Positions 18,361 to 27,045 of a DNA stretch of 64,000 bases are shown here, piece after piece. This DNA is from Nocardia sienata NBRC 100364 (GTDB lineage: Bacteria; Actinomycetota; Actinomycetes; Mycobacteriales; Mycobacteriaceae). Both the position numbers and the translations under genes were made by a program. Under the pieces are notes generated by a model. That model worked only from the letters and a program-made list of their open reading frames with translations. It did not search any database and had not been told where the DNA came from. Positions within the stretch are counted from its first letter, which is position 1. Each line of letters opens with the position of its first letter. Location of the stretch: NCBI RefSeq assembly GCF_001613205.1, contig NZ_BDBX01000038.1:62001-126000 (forward strand). Direction: 5' to 3'.

Positions 18361-19628
18361 CCTCGCAGTTCTCTCCGGTTTCCCAGCAACAACCTCCGTT
18401 CGCCGGCTGCCCGGTCGTTCACGGAGACCCCACCGGAGGTGTCGGCGACCGATTCAACCTCTTCACCGAAGAGTTTGCCGGTGATCCGCATCGCGCCTAT
18501 GCCGCGATGCGGAGCCGGTACGGATCGCTGGTTCCCATCGATCTGGCCCCGGACGTGCCGGCCACCCTGGTCATCGGCTACGACGCGGCCGTGCGGATCC
18601 TGAACGATCCCGACCGGTTTCCGGCCGATCCGCGTACCTGGCAGACGAGTATCCCGCCCGATTCGCCGATCAAGCCGATGATGGAGTGGTACCCGAACGC
18701 CCTGCGCAACAGCGGCGAGCTGCATCAGCGCTACCGCCAGGCGTATGTGCACGCGATCGACGGGATCGACCTGCACGAACTGCACCAGACCGTGGAGAAG
18801 ATCGCCGTTCCGCTGATCAACTCCTTCTGCGAGACGGGCAAAGCCGACCTCGTCACGCAGTACGCGTTTCCGCTGGTGTTCGAGGTGATCAACCAGATGG
18901 TCGGTTGCTCACTGGAACTGGGCGAGCGGGTCGCCAACGGGATGGCCGCGTTGTTCGACACGGTGAACGCCGAATGGGGGATGAACCATCTCAGTGAAGC
19001 GCTGATGGAGCTCGTCTTCATCAAGCGTTCCGATCCGGCCGACGACGTCACCTCCCGGCTCGTGCACCATCCGGCGAAACTCGACGACGAGGAGCTGCTC
19101 TCCAATCTGATCAGCTTCTACGGCGCCGGGGTGGAGCCGCAGCAGAACCTGATCAACAACACACTGCTGCTGATGATGACCGACGAGCGCTTCGGCGGAA
19201 GCATGCTCGGCGGTGCGCTGTCCACCCGCGACGCGCTGGACGAGGTGTTGTTCAACGACCCGCCGATGGCCAACTTCTGCACCACCTATCCGCGGCAGCC
19301 GATTCTCGTGGAGAACACCTGGTTGCCCGCCCACCAGCCGGTGGTGATCAGCCTGTCCGCGTGCAACAACGATCCGGCGATCCGGGGCGCCGACCACACG
19401 GGCAACCGCTCCCATCTGGCCTGGAGTATCGGACCACACGCATGCCCCGCGCAGTCGCCGGCGTTCGTGGTGGTCCAAGGGGCGATCGACCTGCTGCTCG
19501 ACGCGCTGCCCGAACTGGAACTCGGGGTGGCACCCGAAGAGCTCGTCTGGCGTCCCGGTCCGTTCCACCGGGCGCTGGCCGCACTGCCGGTCGTTTTCCC
19601 GCCCTCTCCGCCGTTGCAACTCGTATAA
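18357..19628 (+). CDS. cvnE: Conservon cytochrome P450, CYP157-like, without ExxR motif
   Basis: About 423 residues. The axial heme Cys363 is in WSIGPHACPAQS. The K-helix position reads EVLF (296-299) instead of ExxR, and the I-helix reads GAGVEPQQN, lacking the acid-Thr pair used in oxygen activation. CYP157 enzymes of Streptomyces conservons are known for the lost ExxR, so this is probably a family member; the reaction is unknown. It starts at a TTG overlapping the cvnD stop (TTGA), with GGAG eight bases upstream. Confidence 0.88.
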   Translation: MTSQFSPVSQQQPPFAGCPVVHGDPTGGVGDRFNLFTEEFAGDPHRAYAAMRSRYGSLVPIDLAPDVPATLVIGYDAAVRILNDPDRFPADPRTWQTSIPPDSPIKPMMEWYPNALRNSGELHQRYRQAYVHAIDGIDLHELHQTVEKIAVPLINSFCETGKADLVTQYAFPLVFEVINQMVGCSLELGERVANGMAALFDTVNAEWGMNHLSEALMELVFIKRSDPADDVTSRLVHHPAKLDDEELLSNLISFYGAGVEPQQNLINNTLLLMMTDERFGGSMLGGALSTRDALDEVLFNDPPMANFCTTYPRQPILVENTWLPAHQPVVISLSACNNDPAIRGADHTGNRSHLAWSIGPHACPAQSPAFVVVQGAIDLLLDALPELELGVAPEELVWRPGPFHRALAALPVVFPPSPPLQLV

Positions 19629-19639
19629 GGAGACAGTCG

Positions 19640-20857
19640 TTGGAACGCCAACCCATCGTCCTGGATATGGCCGGTGCCGATACCCAAGGGGAAGCGGCGA
19701 GGTTGCGTGCCCAGGGTCCCGCCGCGCTGATCGAGTTGCCGGGTAACGTGCCCGCGTGGTCGGTCACCGACGCGACGGTCCTGAAAAGTCTGCTGGCCGA
19801 TCCGCGGGTATCCAAGGATCCGCGCCAGCATTGGGCGGCGTTCGTGAACGGTGAGATCACCGAGGACTGGCCGCTGCTGCCCTGGATCGCGGTGGAGAAC
19901 ATGTTCACCGCCTACGGAGCAGACCATCGTCGGCTGCGTCGGCTGGTCTCCCCGGCGTTCACCCACCGGCGGACCGCGGCGCTGCGCCCGCGCGTGGAAG
20001 CGCTCGTCGCCGATCTGCTCGACCGGCTGGCCGCCGTGCCCGCGGGCCAGGTCGTCGACCTGCGCGAAGGCTACGCCTATCCCGTGCCGATCCAGGTGAT
20101 CACCGAACTGCTGGGGGTACCGGAAACCCTCGGCGCGGGTCTGCGCGTCTGTGTGGACCGGTACTTCGACACCACGATCGATCAGGCGGGGGCGCAGGCC
20201 AACTTCGTCGAGATGTACGGTCTGGTGACCGAACTGGTCGCCTATCGGCGCGACAATCCCGGTGACGACATCACCAGCGTGATGATCAGCAGTCGCGACG
20301 AGGACGGTTCGCAGCTCACCGAGAAGCAGATCGTCGAAACCCTGATGCTCGTCATCAATGCCGGTCACGAGACGACGGTCAACCTCCTCGATCAGGCCAT
20401 CGTCGCACTGCTCACCCATCCGGAGCAGCGCGCGGCCGCCCTGGCCGGTGCGGTGAGCTGGTCGGAGGTGGTGGAGGAAACCCTGCGTTACCAGGCTCCG
20501 GTGGCGCATCTGCCGCTGCGGTACGCCGTGGAGGACATCGAGATCGAGGGACTGCGGATCGGCAAGGGCGAAGCCATCCTGGCCTCCTACGCCGCGGCCG
20601 GCCGCGACCCGAAGATCCACGGCGCCACCGCCGATATCTTCGACGTGACCCGGTCGGTCAAGGATCATGTGTCCTTCGGCCACGGGGCGCACCACTGCAT
20701 CGGTGCGCCGCTGGCCCGGATGGAGGGCGAGCTGGCGCTGCCCGCACTGTTCCGGAGGTTCCCGGATATCCGGCTGGCCGTCGAGGTCTCCGAACTGAAG
20801 CCGGTGGTGAGCTTCGTTTCCAACGGTCACCAGGAATTGCCTGTGTACCTGGGCTGA
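19640..20857 (+). CDS. cvnF: Cytochrome P450, CYP154-like, canonical
   Basis: About 405 residues, with all standard P450 motifs: I-helix AGHETT, K-helix ETLR (Glu280, Arg283) and heme loop FGHGAHHCIGAPLAR with Cys353. It should therefore be an active monooxygenase. A CYP154 gene directly after a CYP157 gene is the arrangement in several Streptomyces conservons. The start is the TTG at 19640: a clean AAGGAG lies seven bases upstream, whereas the longer frame upstream overlaps cvnE. The redox partner is not encoded here. Confidence 0.9.
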   Translation: MERQPIVLDMAGADTQGEAARLRAQGPAALIELPGNVPAWSVTDATVLKSLLADPRVSKDPRQHWAAFVNGEITEDWPLLPWIAVENMFTAYGADHRRLRRLVSPAFTHRRTAALRPRVEALVADLLDRLAAVPAGQVVDLREGYAYPVPIQVITELLGVPETLGAGLRVCVDRYFDTTIDQAGAQANFVEMYGLVTELVAYRRDNPGDDITSVMISSRDEDGSQLTEKQIVETLMLVINAGHETTVNLLDQAIVALLTHPEQRAAALAGAVSWSEVVEETLRYQAPVAHLPLRYAVEDIEIEGLRIGKGEAILASYAAAGRDPKIHGATADIFDVTRSVKDHVSFGHGAHHCIGAPLARMEGELALPALFRRFPDIRLAVEVSELKPVVSFVSNGHQELPVYLG

Positions 20858-21002
20858 AGCCGGTAGCGTAAAAGGTTCTGGTTACTACAACTTCATGCTG
20901 ATGGCTCGTCGCGGACGTCGCTGAGCGAGATGTATGGGTCGGCGGATAGGTCTGCGAAAACGCACTATTCGCCGATTCATACGAACCTCGGAGTGTGATG
21001 TC

Positions 21003-22265
21003 TTGACCACAGCACAACATGATCAGTACCGCGTTTCCGATCCACGCTGGATGATCCACGGCTCCCCGGTGGATTCCGTCGGCCCCTACGTTCCCCTGTA
21101 TTCAGAGGAGTTCGCCGCCGATCCGCACAAGGTGTACCGGGAGATGCGGCAGCGTTTCGGGTCGCTGGCTCCGGTGGAGCTGGCCCCGGGCGTACCGGCC
21201 ACCCTGGTGATCGGCTATCACACCGCCCTGCGAATTCTGAACGACCCGGACCATTTTCCCGCCGACCCCCGGGTGTGGGAGCGCGGCGTCCCCGCGGACT
21301 GCCCGGTCCTGCCCATGATGGAATACCGGCCCAATCCGCTGCGCACCGTAGGGCAGGAGCGGGTCCGCTACCGGTCGGCCGCGGTCTCGGCGATCGGCGA
21401 GATCGACCTGCACGAATTGCGTTCCACCATCGAGCAGATCTCGGTCACGCTGATCAACTCGTTCTGTGGCGACGGCTACTGCGATGTGGTCGGGCAGTAC
21501 GCCTCCCCGCTGATCTTCGCCACTCTCAACGCCATGCTCGGCTGCCCGCCCGAACTCGGGCACCGTGCGGCAAGCGGCCTGGCGGCCATGTTCGACACGG
21601 TCGACGCGGCCGAGGGCAACGCCACCCAGGCCGATGCGCTGCTGGAACTGGCCCGGCTGAAACGGGTCCAGCCCGGTGACGACATCACCACCCGGCTGGT
21701 CCGGCATCCGGTGCAGTTGAGCGACGAGGAGACCCGGCAGCAGCTGGCGCTGTTGTACGGCGCGGGCACCGAGCCGCCGCAGAACCTGATCGTGAACACG
21801 CTGCTGCTGATTCTGACCGATGAGCGATTCGCGGCCGAGGTGCTCGACGGAAGCCTCTCCACGCGCGACGCGCTGGACGAGGTGCTGTTCAACGATCCGC
21901 CGATGGCCAACTACTGCATCAGTTATCCGCGGCAGCCGATCCTGATCGACGGGATCTGGTTACCGGCGCACCAGCCGGTAGTGATCAGCATGACAGCCTG
22001 CAACAACGATCCCGTGATCAAAACCGACGGGCCGAACTACAACCGGTCGCATCTGGCATTCAGTGTGGGCCAGCACAGCTGCCCGGCCCGCTCGGTGGCT
22101 CTGCTGGTGGTTCAGGACGCCATCGATCAGCTGCTGGACGCGGTGCCGGAAATGCGGCTCGCGGTGCCGCGTACGGAGTTGCGCTGGCGGCCCGGGCCGT
22201 TCCATCGAGCGCTGGTAGCGCTGCCGGTCACCTTCCCGGAGAGTCCGCCGATCCGGATAGGGTGA
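21003..22265 (+). CDS. Second CYP157-like cytochrome P450 without ExxR
   Basis: About 420 residues, a close relative of the first P450. Shared blocks include PATLVIGYHTALRILNDPD and DEVLFNDPPMAN. K-helix EVLF (293-296) replaces ExxR; the I-helix is GAGTEPPQN; heme Cys360 is in FSVGQHSCPARS. I chose the TTG at 21003, with GGAG nine bases upstream, because the other P450 genes here also start at TTG; an upstream ATG at 20934 is possible. A 145-bp gap to cvnF suggests it may have its own promoter or be read through. Confidence 0.86.
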   Translation: MTTAQHDQYRVSDPRWMIHGSPVDSVGPYVPLYSEEFAADPHKVYREMRQRFGSLAPVELAPGVPATLVIGYHTALRILNDPDHFPADPRVWERGVPADCPVLPMMEYRPNPLRTVGQERVRYRSAAVSAIGEIDLHELRSTIEQISVTLINSFCGDGYCDVVGQYASPLIFATLNAMLGCPPELGHRAASGLAAMFDTVDAAEGNATQADALLELARLKRVQPGDDITTRLVRHPVQLSDEETRQQLALLYGAGTEPPQNLIVNTLLLILTDERFAAEVLDGSLSTRDALDEVLFNDPPMANYCISYPRQPILIDGIWLPAHQPVVISMTACNNDPVIKTDGPNYNRSHLAFSVGQHSCPARSVALLVVQDAIDQLLDAVPEMRLAVPRTELRWRPGPFHRALVALPVTFPESPPIRIG

Positions 22266-22510
22266 CCCGACGACCGTGGTCCCCGCCCGCGTGTTCCGGC
22301 GATCCCACCCGGCCGGGGCCGGACCACGGAGCCGGGCCGGTGTGCGTGCCGAGCCGCGGGCCGGGCGGGGCCACGGTCATCGGGCGGGTCGGACCATGGT
22401 GCGGGGCTGCGAAACTCGTTCGCGTATGGAAGGTTCGAGGTAGAGTCGCGAATTCAGCCCCCGCGGTCGGCAGGCCGGCCGCAGACCACAGCCGCAGGAA
22501 CCAGCAGACG

Positions 22511-23755
22511 TTGAATATCGATAGCGACCTTCTGTCGGCCGTAGCGCCGATAGATTTCGACGGCCCACGTATCCCTCTGTACTCCGCGGAGTACGCCGCC
22601 GATCCACACCGGGTGTACCGGGAAATGCGACAGCGTTTCGGGTCGCTGGTGCCGGTGGAGCTGGCCCCGGGCGTGCCCGCCACCCTGGTGATCGGCTATC
22701 ACACCGCCCTGCGAATTCTGAACGACCCGGACCATTTCCCGGCCGATCCGCGAATGTGGGAACGCAATATCCCGGCCGACTCACCGATCCGGCCGATGAT
22801 GGAGTGGCGGCCCAACCCTCTCCGCAGTGCCGGTCGTGACCATGTGCGATATCGGTCGGCGGCCGCGTCGGCACTGAACCAGATCGACCTGCACCGGCTG
22901 CACCAGACTGTGGAAGCCCATGCGATTCCGCTGATCAACTCGTTCTGCGCGGACGGTCATTGCGATGTGATCAGCCAGTTCGCGCTCCCGCTGATCTTCG
23001 CCACGCTCAACGAATTGATCGGCTGTTCGCCCGAAATCGGGCAACGCGCGGCTACCGGGATGGCGGCGATGTTCGATACGGTCGATGCCGCGGCGGGCAG
23101 CCGGATGCTGTCCGAGGCGTTGCTGGAACTGACCCGCCTCAAACGGGCCGAACCGGGCGCCGATGTGACCAGCCGGCTGGTGGAGCACTCGGCGAATCTG
23201 GACGACGAGGAAATGATCCACCAGCTCGTGACGCTCTACGGCGCGGGTATCGAGCCGACGCAGAATCTGATCGTGAACACGCTGCTGCTGATGCTGACCG
23301 ACGAACGGTTCGCGGCAGGCGTCCTGGACGGGAGCCTGTCCACCCGGGACGCGCTGGACGAGGTGCTGTTCAACGATCCGCCGATGGCCAACTATTGCAT
23401 CAGTTATCCGCGGCAACCGATCCTCATCGAGGACGTGTGGTTGCCCGCACATCAACCGGTGCTGATCAGTATGGCCGGCTGCAATAACGATCCGGCCATC
23501 CGCACCGGCGACTTCACCGACAACCGGTCCCATCTGGCATTCGGCACCGGCCCACACGCCTGTCCTATCCGTCCGGGGGCCCTGCTGATCGTGCAGGACG
23601 CGATCGATCAACTGCTGGACGCGCTTCCGGAGCTGGAATTGGCGGTACCTCCCCACGAGTTGCGCTGGCGGCCCGGGCCGTTCAACCGGTCGTTGGTATC
23701 GCTTCCGGTTACCTTCCCCAAGAGCCCGCCGATCAGTGTGGCCGGCATTCGGTAG
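22511..23755 (+). CDS. Third CYP157-like cytochrome P450 without ExxR
   Basis: About 414 residues, strikingly similar to the preceding P450 (for instance both contain PVELAPGVPATLVIGYHTA), so the two look like a tandem duplication. K-helix EVLF (284-287), I-helix GAGIEPTQN and heme Cys351 in FGTGPHACPIRPG. The TTG at 22511 is preceded by AGGAA ten bases upstream; a long in-frame extension back to 22262 reads as non-coding. It ends just before a relic of a canonical P450. Confidence 0.85.
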   Translation: MNIDSDLLSAVAPIDFDGPRIPLYSAEYAADPHRVYREMRQRFGSLVPVELAPGVPATLVIGYHTALRILNDPDHFPADPRMWERNIPADSPIRPMMEWRPNPLRSAGRDHVRYRSAAASALNQIDLHRLHQTVEAHAIPLINSFCADGHCDVISQFALPLIFATLNELIGCSPEIGQRAATGMAAMFDTVDAAAGSRMLSEALLELTRLKRAEPGADVTSRLVEHSANLDDEEMIHQLVTLYGAGIEPTQNLIVNTLLLMLTDERFAAGVLDGSLSTRDALDEVLFNDPPMANYCISYPRQPILIEDVWLPAHQPVLISMAGCNNDPAIRTGDFTDNRSHLAFGTGPHACPIRPGALLIVQDAIDQLLDALPELELAVPPHELRWRPGPFNRSLVSLPVTFPKSPPISVAGIR

Positions 23756-23757
23756 TT

Positions 23758-23856
23758 CGCCGATCGAACAAGCAGTACCCGGTGCGCTACGCGGTCGAGG
23801 TTCTGGCGCTCGGCGGCGCCGAGATCGCGAAGGGCGAGGCCGTGCTCGCGATTATG
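23758..23856 (+). pseudogene. Relic of a CYP154-type P450 gene
   Basis: Directly after the third CYP157-like gene, about 28 codons read PVRYAVEVLALGGAEIAKG then EAVLAI. This matches the canonical P450 here (LPLRYAVEDIEIEGLRIGKG, EAILAS) just after its ExxR helix. Neither the upstream oxygen-binding half nor the downstream heme loop remains. It is best read as the leftover of a cvnF paralogue after duplication of the CYP157-CYP154 pair. Confidence 0.68.
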
Positions 23857-23860
23857 CCGG

Positions 23861-24853
23861 TCAGGCGGTGCGGTGCAGTTCCAGGAAATCGGCGACAGTA
23901 CGCCGCGGTGTCGGGGGTTGGGCCGCCGCGGTGGGCGCGATGCCCACCCGAACCACGACTTGCGGAATCGCGGGCTCGGGGAGCAGGGTCGCAATGGCGC
24001 GCCGACTCACCGGAACCTCGGTGATATGGGTCAGTGGGCAGGTCGACAGCCCGGCGACTGTGCAGTCCAGCAGCACCGCGGACAGGGCCTCCCCGGCCCG
24101 CAGCCAGTCCAGGGGACTGTCGGTTGCCGAACCGAGCACCAGCAGCCGCGAGGCATCGGTCAGCTCACCGCGCCGTAGCGAGGGCGGCGCGGTGGGAAAG
24201 GCGCGGCCCACCCCGACCTGCGCCGCTTCCGCCGCCGAGACCAGTGCGGAGATCGGCACCCCGTCGGCGGGGGAGTTGTTGCCCGCCCACCAGTGCAACT
24301 CGTTCAGGTATTGCGGGTCGTATTCGCGCAGCGCGGCCGATCGAGCCGACGCGGCGGCCAGGCGGAGCCGGGCGGAATCGCCCAGCACCTCGAGCTGGGT
24401 CCGGCGGGCACCGGCCGCCGCGCGCAGGCCCGGCTCGATCCGGTCCCAGTCGCGGGGCGGCAGCATCGGCAGCCGGTCGGTGTAGCGCCGCTCGATGGCC
24501 GTGGCGCGGGCCCGGGCGGTGTCGGAGACCTCGGTGGCCGGAGCGAAGCCGACGGTGGCGAGGTGGTCGGGCGCGGTATCGGGCAGCCGGATCACCTCGG
24601 TGTCCCAGCCCGCCGCCGCGAATGCGATCCGGGTGTGGTCGAGGATGGCCCCGCAGCTGATGGTCAGTTGTCTGCCCTGCGGGTCGGCCGAGAAAAGCTG
24701 CCGGCTGGTATCGCGGTGCAGATGCAACCGATGACCGTCGAACACCCAGCGCCACGGTTGCGTATTGTGCACCGACGGCGCGCGTCGGGCCAGGGACAAC
24801 GCGGCCTGAACTGTCGGATGATCGGGCACCCGGGCCGTACCGATGGCGTCCAT
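23861..24853 (-). CDS. Acg-family nitroreductase-like protein
   Basis: About 330 residues. The N-terminal RAPSVHNTQPWRW and the later LHWWAGNNSPADGVP mark the Acg/Rv2032 family, which has a nitroreductase fold with FMN but in which the active site is partly occluded. Acg belongs to the dormancy regulon in M. tuberculosis; its reaction is unclear. I prefer the ATG at 24853 (MDAIGTARV) over an in-frame GTG at 24889. It is convergent with the P450 genes. Confidence 0.82.
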   Translation of the reverse strand: MDAIGTARVPDHPTVQAALSLARRAPSVHNTQPWRWVFDGHRLHLHRDTSRQLFSADPQGRQLTISCGAILDHTRIAFAAAGWDTEVIRLPDTAPDHLATVGFAPATEVSDTARARATAIERRYTDRLPMLPPRDWDRIEPGLRAAAGARRTQLEVLGDSARLRLAAASARSAALREYDPQYLNELHWWAGNNSPADGVPISALVSAAEAAQVGVGRAFPTAPPSLRRGELTDASRLLVLGSATDSPLDWLRAGEALSAVLLDCTVAGLSTCPLTHITEVPVSRRAIATLLPEPAIPQVVVRVGIAPTAAAQPPTPRRTVADFLELHRTA

Positions 24854-24921
24854 CTTCCGAGTCTGCGCCTCGCGAGCGCGCCGGGCCACCTCGTCCGCCG
24901 ATCCGGGCCGAATCGTGGCAC

Positions 24922-26061
24922 TCAGGGCATGGGGCCGATACCGGTGATCAAGGTCCGGTCACCGATTCGCATCGTCGTGACCAGTTGCGGGTTGTATCCC
25001 AGCGGCGCCGATCCGGGCCGGTATTCGGTGACGGTGACGGTGTACTGGCCGACGAACGCGCCGGGAGCGATCCGGACGCAGTAGGTGGTCCCCTCCGGGA
25101 TGGTGTCGATACCGCGCTGGATATCGGCGGCCGGCGGGACGGCGGCGTCCCCCGCGACCAGCGCGCGGGCCTGCTCCCCGGAGCGTGCGACGTAGTAGGC
25201 GTGCTGGAACCCGAAAATGGCCGAGGGCCCCGAATCGGTGCCGCCCGCTTCGTTGCCCTGCACGGTATTGCCGACCCGCTCGGCCACGCAGTGCGGGTCG
25301 GCGCCGGGTGCGGCGGGCACCGTAGCGCTGGGTGCCGCTGCGGTGGGGGCGCGCGGTTCGTCGCCGCCGATGACCGCGAACTGCACATATGCGGCAGCGC
25401 CGAGGGCCGCGACCCCCGCGACCCCCAGCAGCACCGGAAGCGCCCGGCTCCGGGCGGAGGTTGCGGCCGTGGCCTGGGCCGGCGCCGAGGTGGGGGGCCC
25501 GGGTGGGGTCAGCCGCCGACGCAGGCGTTCCCGGGCGCCCGCGGCGGAGGTGTCCGTGGTGGGCGCCTCCGGTTCGGCCCGGGTCACGCCGGTGGTGCCG
25601 GCGGCCTCGGGCGGTTGTTCGGTGGTAGGCAACGGGATCGCATCGGAATTCTCCGGCGCAACGCCTTCGGGTTCGGGCACGTCGGCGCTCGCCCGGGCGA
25701 CCCAGTCCGACCACGAGCCCTCGTAGCGGGCATTGCCGCTGTCCCATCCAGGCAGCCGGAGCACCGGTATGGGTTCGGTCGGCATCGAATCGGCCGGTAC
25801 CGCCGGGTCGGCCGGATCGCCGTAGTGCGGGCGGTACAGGTCGGCGTGCCGGTCGTACGGATCCGGGTCCGTGGCTGTGGGGGTGGGTGGCGGGTACGGG
25901 TCCCGTCGGCCGGGTGGCCGGGTGTTGTGGTCCGGAGAACCGGGGTCCGGGGGCGCGTATCCCGAGCCGGGTGGGGTGTGCGAGTCCGGCTCCCGGGGTG
26001 GGTCGGTGTTGTCCCGGGGGTACTGTTCCCCGCCGGTGGGACCCGAGGGCGGTCGGTCCAT
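24922..26061 (-). CDS. Proline-rich single-pass membrane protein with extracytoplasmic domain
   Basis: A 379-residue protein. Residues 1-100 are extremely rich in Pro, Asp and Gly; 100-200 are polar and disordered; a basic stretch (RERLRRRL) precedes one membrane helix at about 207-231; residues 235-379 form an extracytoplasmic domain with two cysteines (HCVAER and TYCVRI) that could pair. The last part (FVGQYTVTVTEYRPG) looks like a beta-sandwich. I do not recognise a function. Related architecture is common in Nocardia surface proteins. Confidence 0.72.
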   Translation of the reverse strand: MDRPPSGPTGGEQYPRDNTDPPREPDSHTPPGSGYAPPDPGSPDHNTRPPGRRDPYPPPTPTATDPDPYDRHADLYRPHYGDPADPAVPADSMPTEPIPVLRLPGWDSGNARYEGSWSDWVARASADVPEPEGVAPENSDAIPLPTTEQPPEAAGTTGVTRAEPEAPTTDTSAAGARERLRRRLTPPGPPTSAPAQATAATSARSRALPVLLGVAGVAALGAAAYVQFAVIGGDEPRAPTAAAPSATVPAAPGADPHCVAERVGNTVQGNEAGGTDSGPSAIFGFQHAYYVARSGEQARALVAGDAAVPPAADIQRGIDTIPEGTTYCVRIAPGAFVGQYTVTVTEYRPGSAPLGYNPQLVTTMRIGDRTLITGIGPMP

Positions 26062-26173
26062 GGCGCGGCCCCCTTCATCGGTTCACGACGCGCGATCGCT
26101 CTTCATTGTTCTAGTGGATCGGCGACCGGACCGCAGCGTGGGGTCGGGCGCCGGGCGCACCGGGCGCGCCCGA

Positions 26174-26926
26174 TCACCAGTGGATGTTCACCGGATCGCC
26201 GATACCGACGTTCTCGTAGTACCACGAGGCGTCGTGGGGAGCCAGATTGATACACCCGTGGCTCACATTGGAGTTGCCCTGCTGATCGACCGACCAGGGC
26301 GCGGAATGGACGAAGACACCGCCCCAGGTGAGTCGCTCGGCCCACTCTCCGTCGATCAGGTAGCCCTCCGGGGAGTCCAGCGGGATCCCGATGGTCCGGG
26401 AATCGAAAATGATGTTGCGGAACTTCTCCAGCACCGGGTAGGTGCCGGTGGGCGTCTCGAAACCGGGCTTGCCCATGGACGCGGGCATGATGCGCACCAC
26501 CACGCCGCCCATGCTGACGGTGAAGGTGTGGGTGGACATGTTCGCGTCGGCGATCACCCCGCCGTTGGTCTGGAACTGAGTGCGGTGGTCACCGAAATTC
26601 ACGGTGAGCGTGCTGTTCGCCGGCAGATATCCGGTGGGTGTCCAGGTCAGTTCCCGGTCACCGCGCCAGGTGTAGGTTCCGGGCAGCCGATCGCCGGCGG
26701 TGACCGACAGCGACTGTTGGGCCCGGCCCCGATCGGTGACCGCGTCGGCGAACCGGACGGTGACCGGGTGGGCGATGCCGACGAGAGCGCCGTCGGAGGG
26801 CGTCAGTGAGGCCACGGGCGCCGGGCCGGGCGGAGCGATCGTCATGGCGTTCGCCCCGGCGGGGGCGACGGCCAGCGAGAATGCGATCGCGATCGCTAGA
26901 AAAAGGTGCCGGGCAACGATATTCAT
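26174..26926 (-). CDS. L,D-transpeptidase with N-terminal Ig-like domain
   Basis: A 250-residue exported enzyme that forms 3-3 cross-links in peptidoglycan. An N-terminal signal peptide (hydrophobic LFLAIAIAFSLAVAPAG) is followed by an Ig-like domain (about 35-125) and a YkuD catalytic domain with GVFVHSAPWS and SHGCINL. The nucleophile is Cys225. It has no lipobox. The ATG at 26926 has AGGGG upstream, whereas the long frame beyond it overlaps the debranching gene. It is shorter than LdtMt2 and carries one Ig-like domain. Confidence 0.92.
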   Translation of the reverse strand: MNIVARHLFLAIAIAFSLAVAPAGANAMTIAPPGPAPVASLTPSDGALVGIAHPVTVRFADAVTDRGRAQQSLSVTAGDRLPGTYTWRGDRELTWTPTGYLPANSTLTVNFGDHRTQFQTNGGVIADANMSTHTFTVSMGGVVVRIMPASMGKPGFETPTGTYPVLEKFRNIIFDSRTIGIPLDSPEGYLIDGEWAERLTWGGVFVHSAPWSVDQQGNSNVSHGCINLAPHDASWYYENVGIGDPVNIHW

Positions 26927-27045
26927 GGTTCCACCCCTTACGGACGACTGGTGGACAAACGTCCATCCTAAGGGGCCATGATCAACCCAACCACCCAAGA
27001 TATCGTCCCGGCACCCGTTCGGGATGTAGACACACCGCGTGATTG

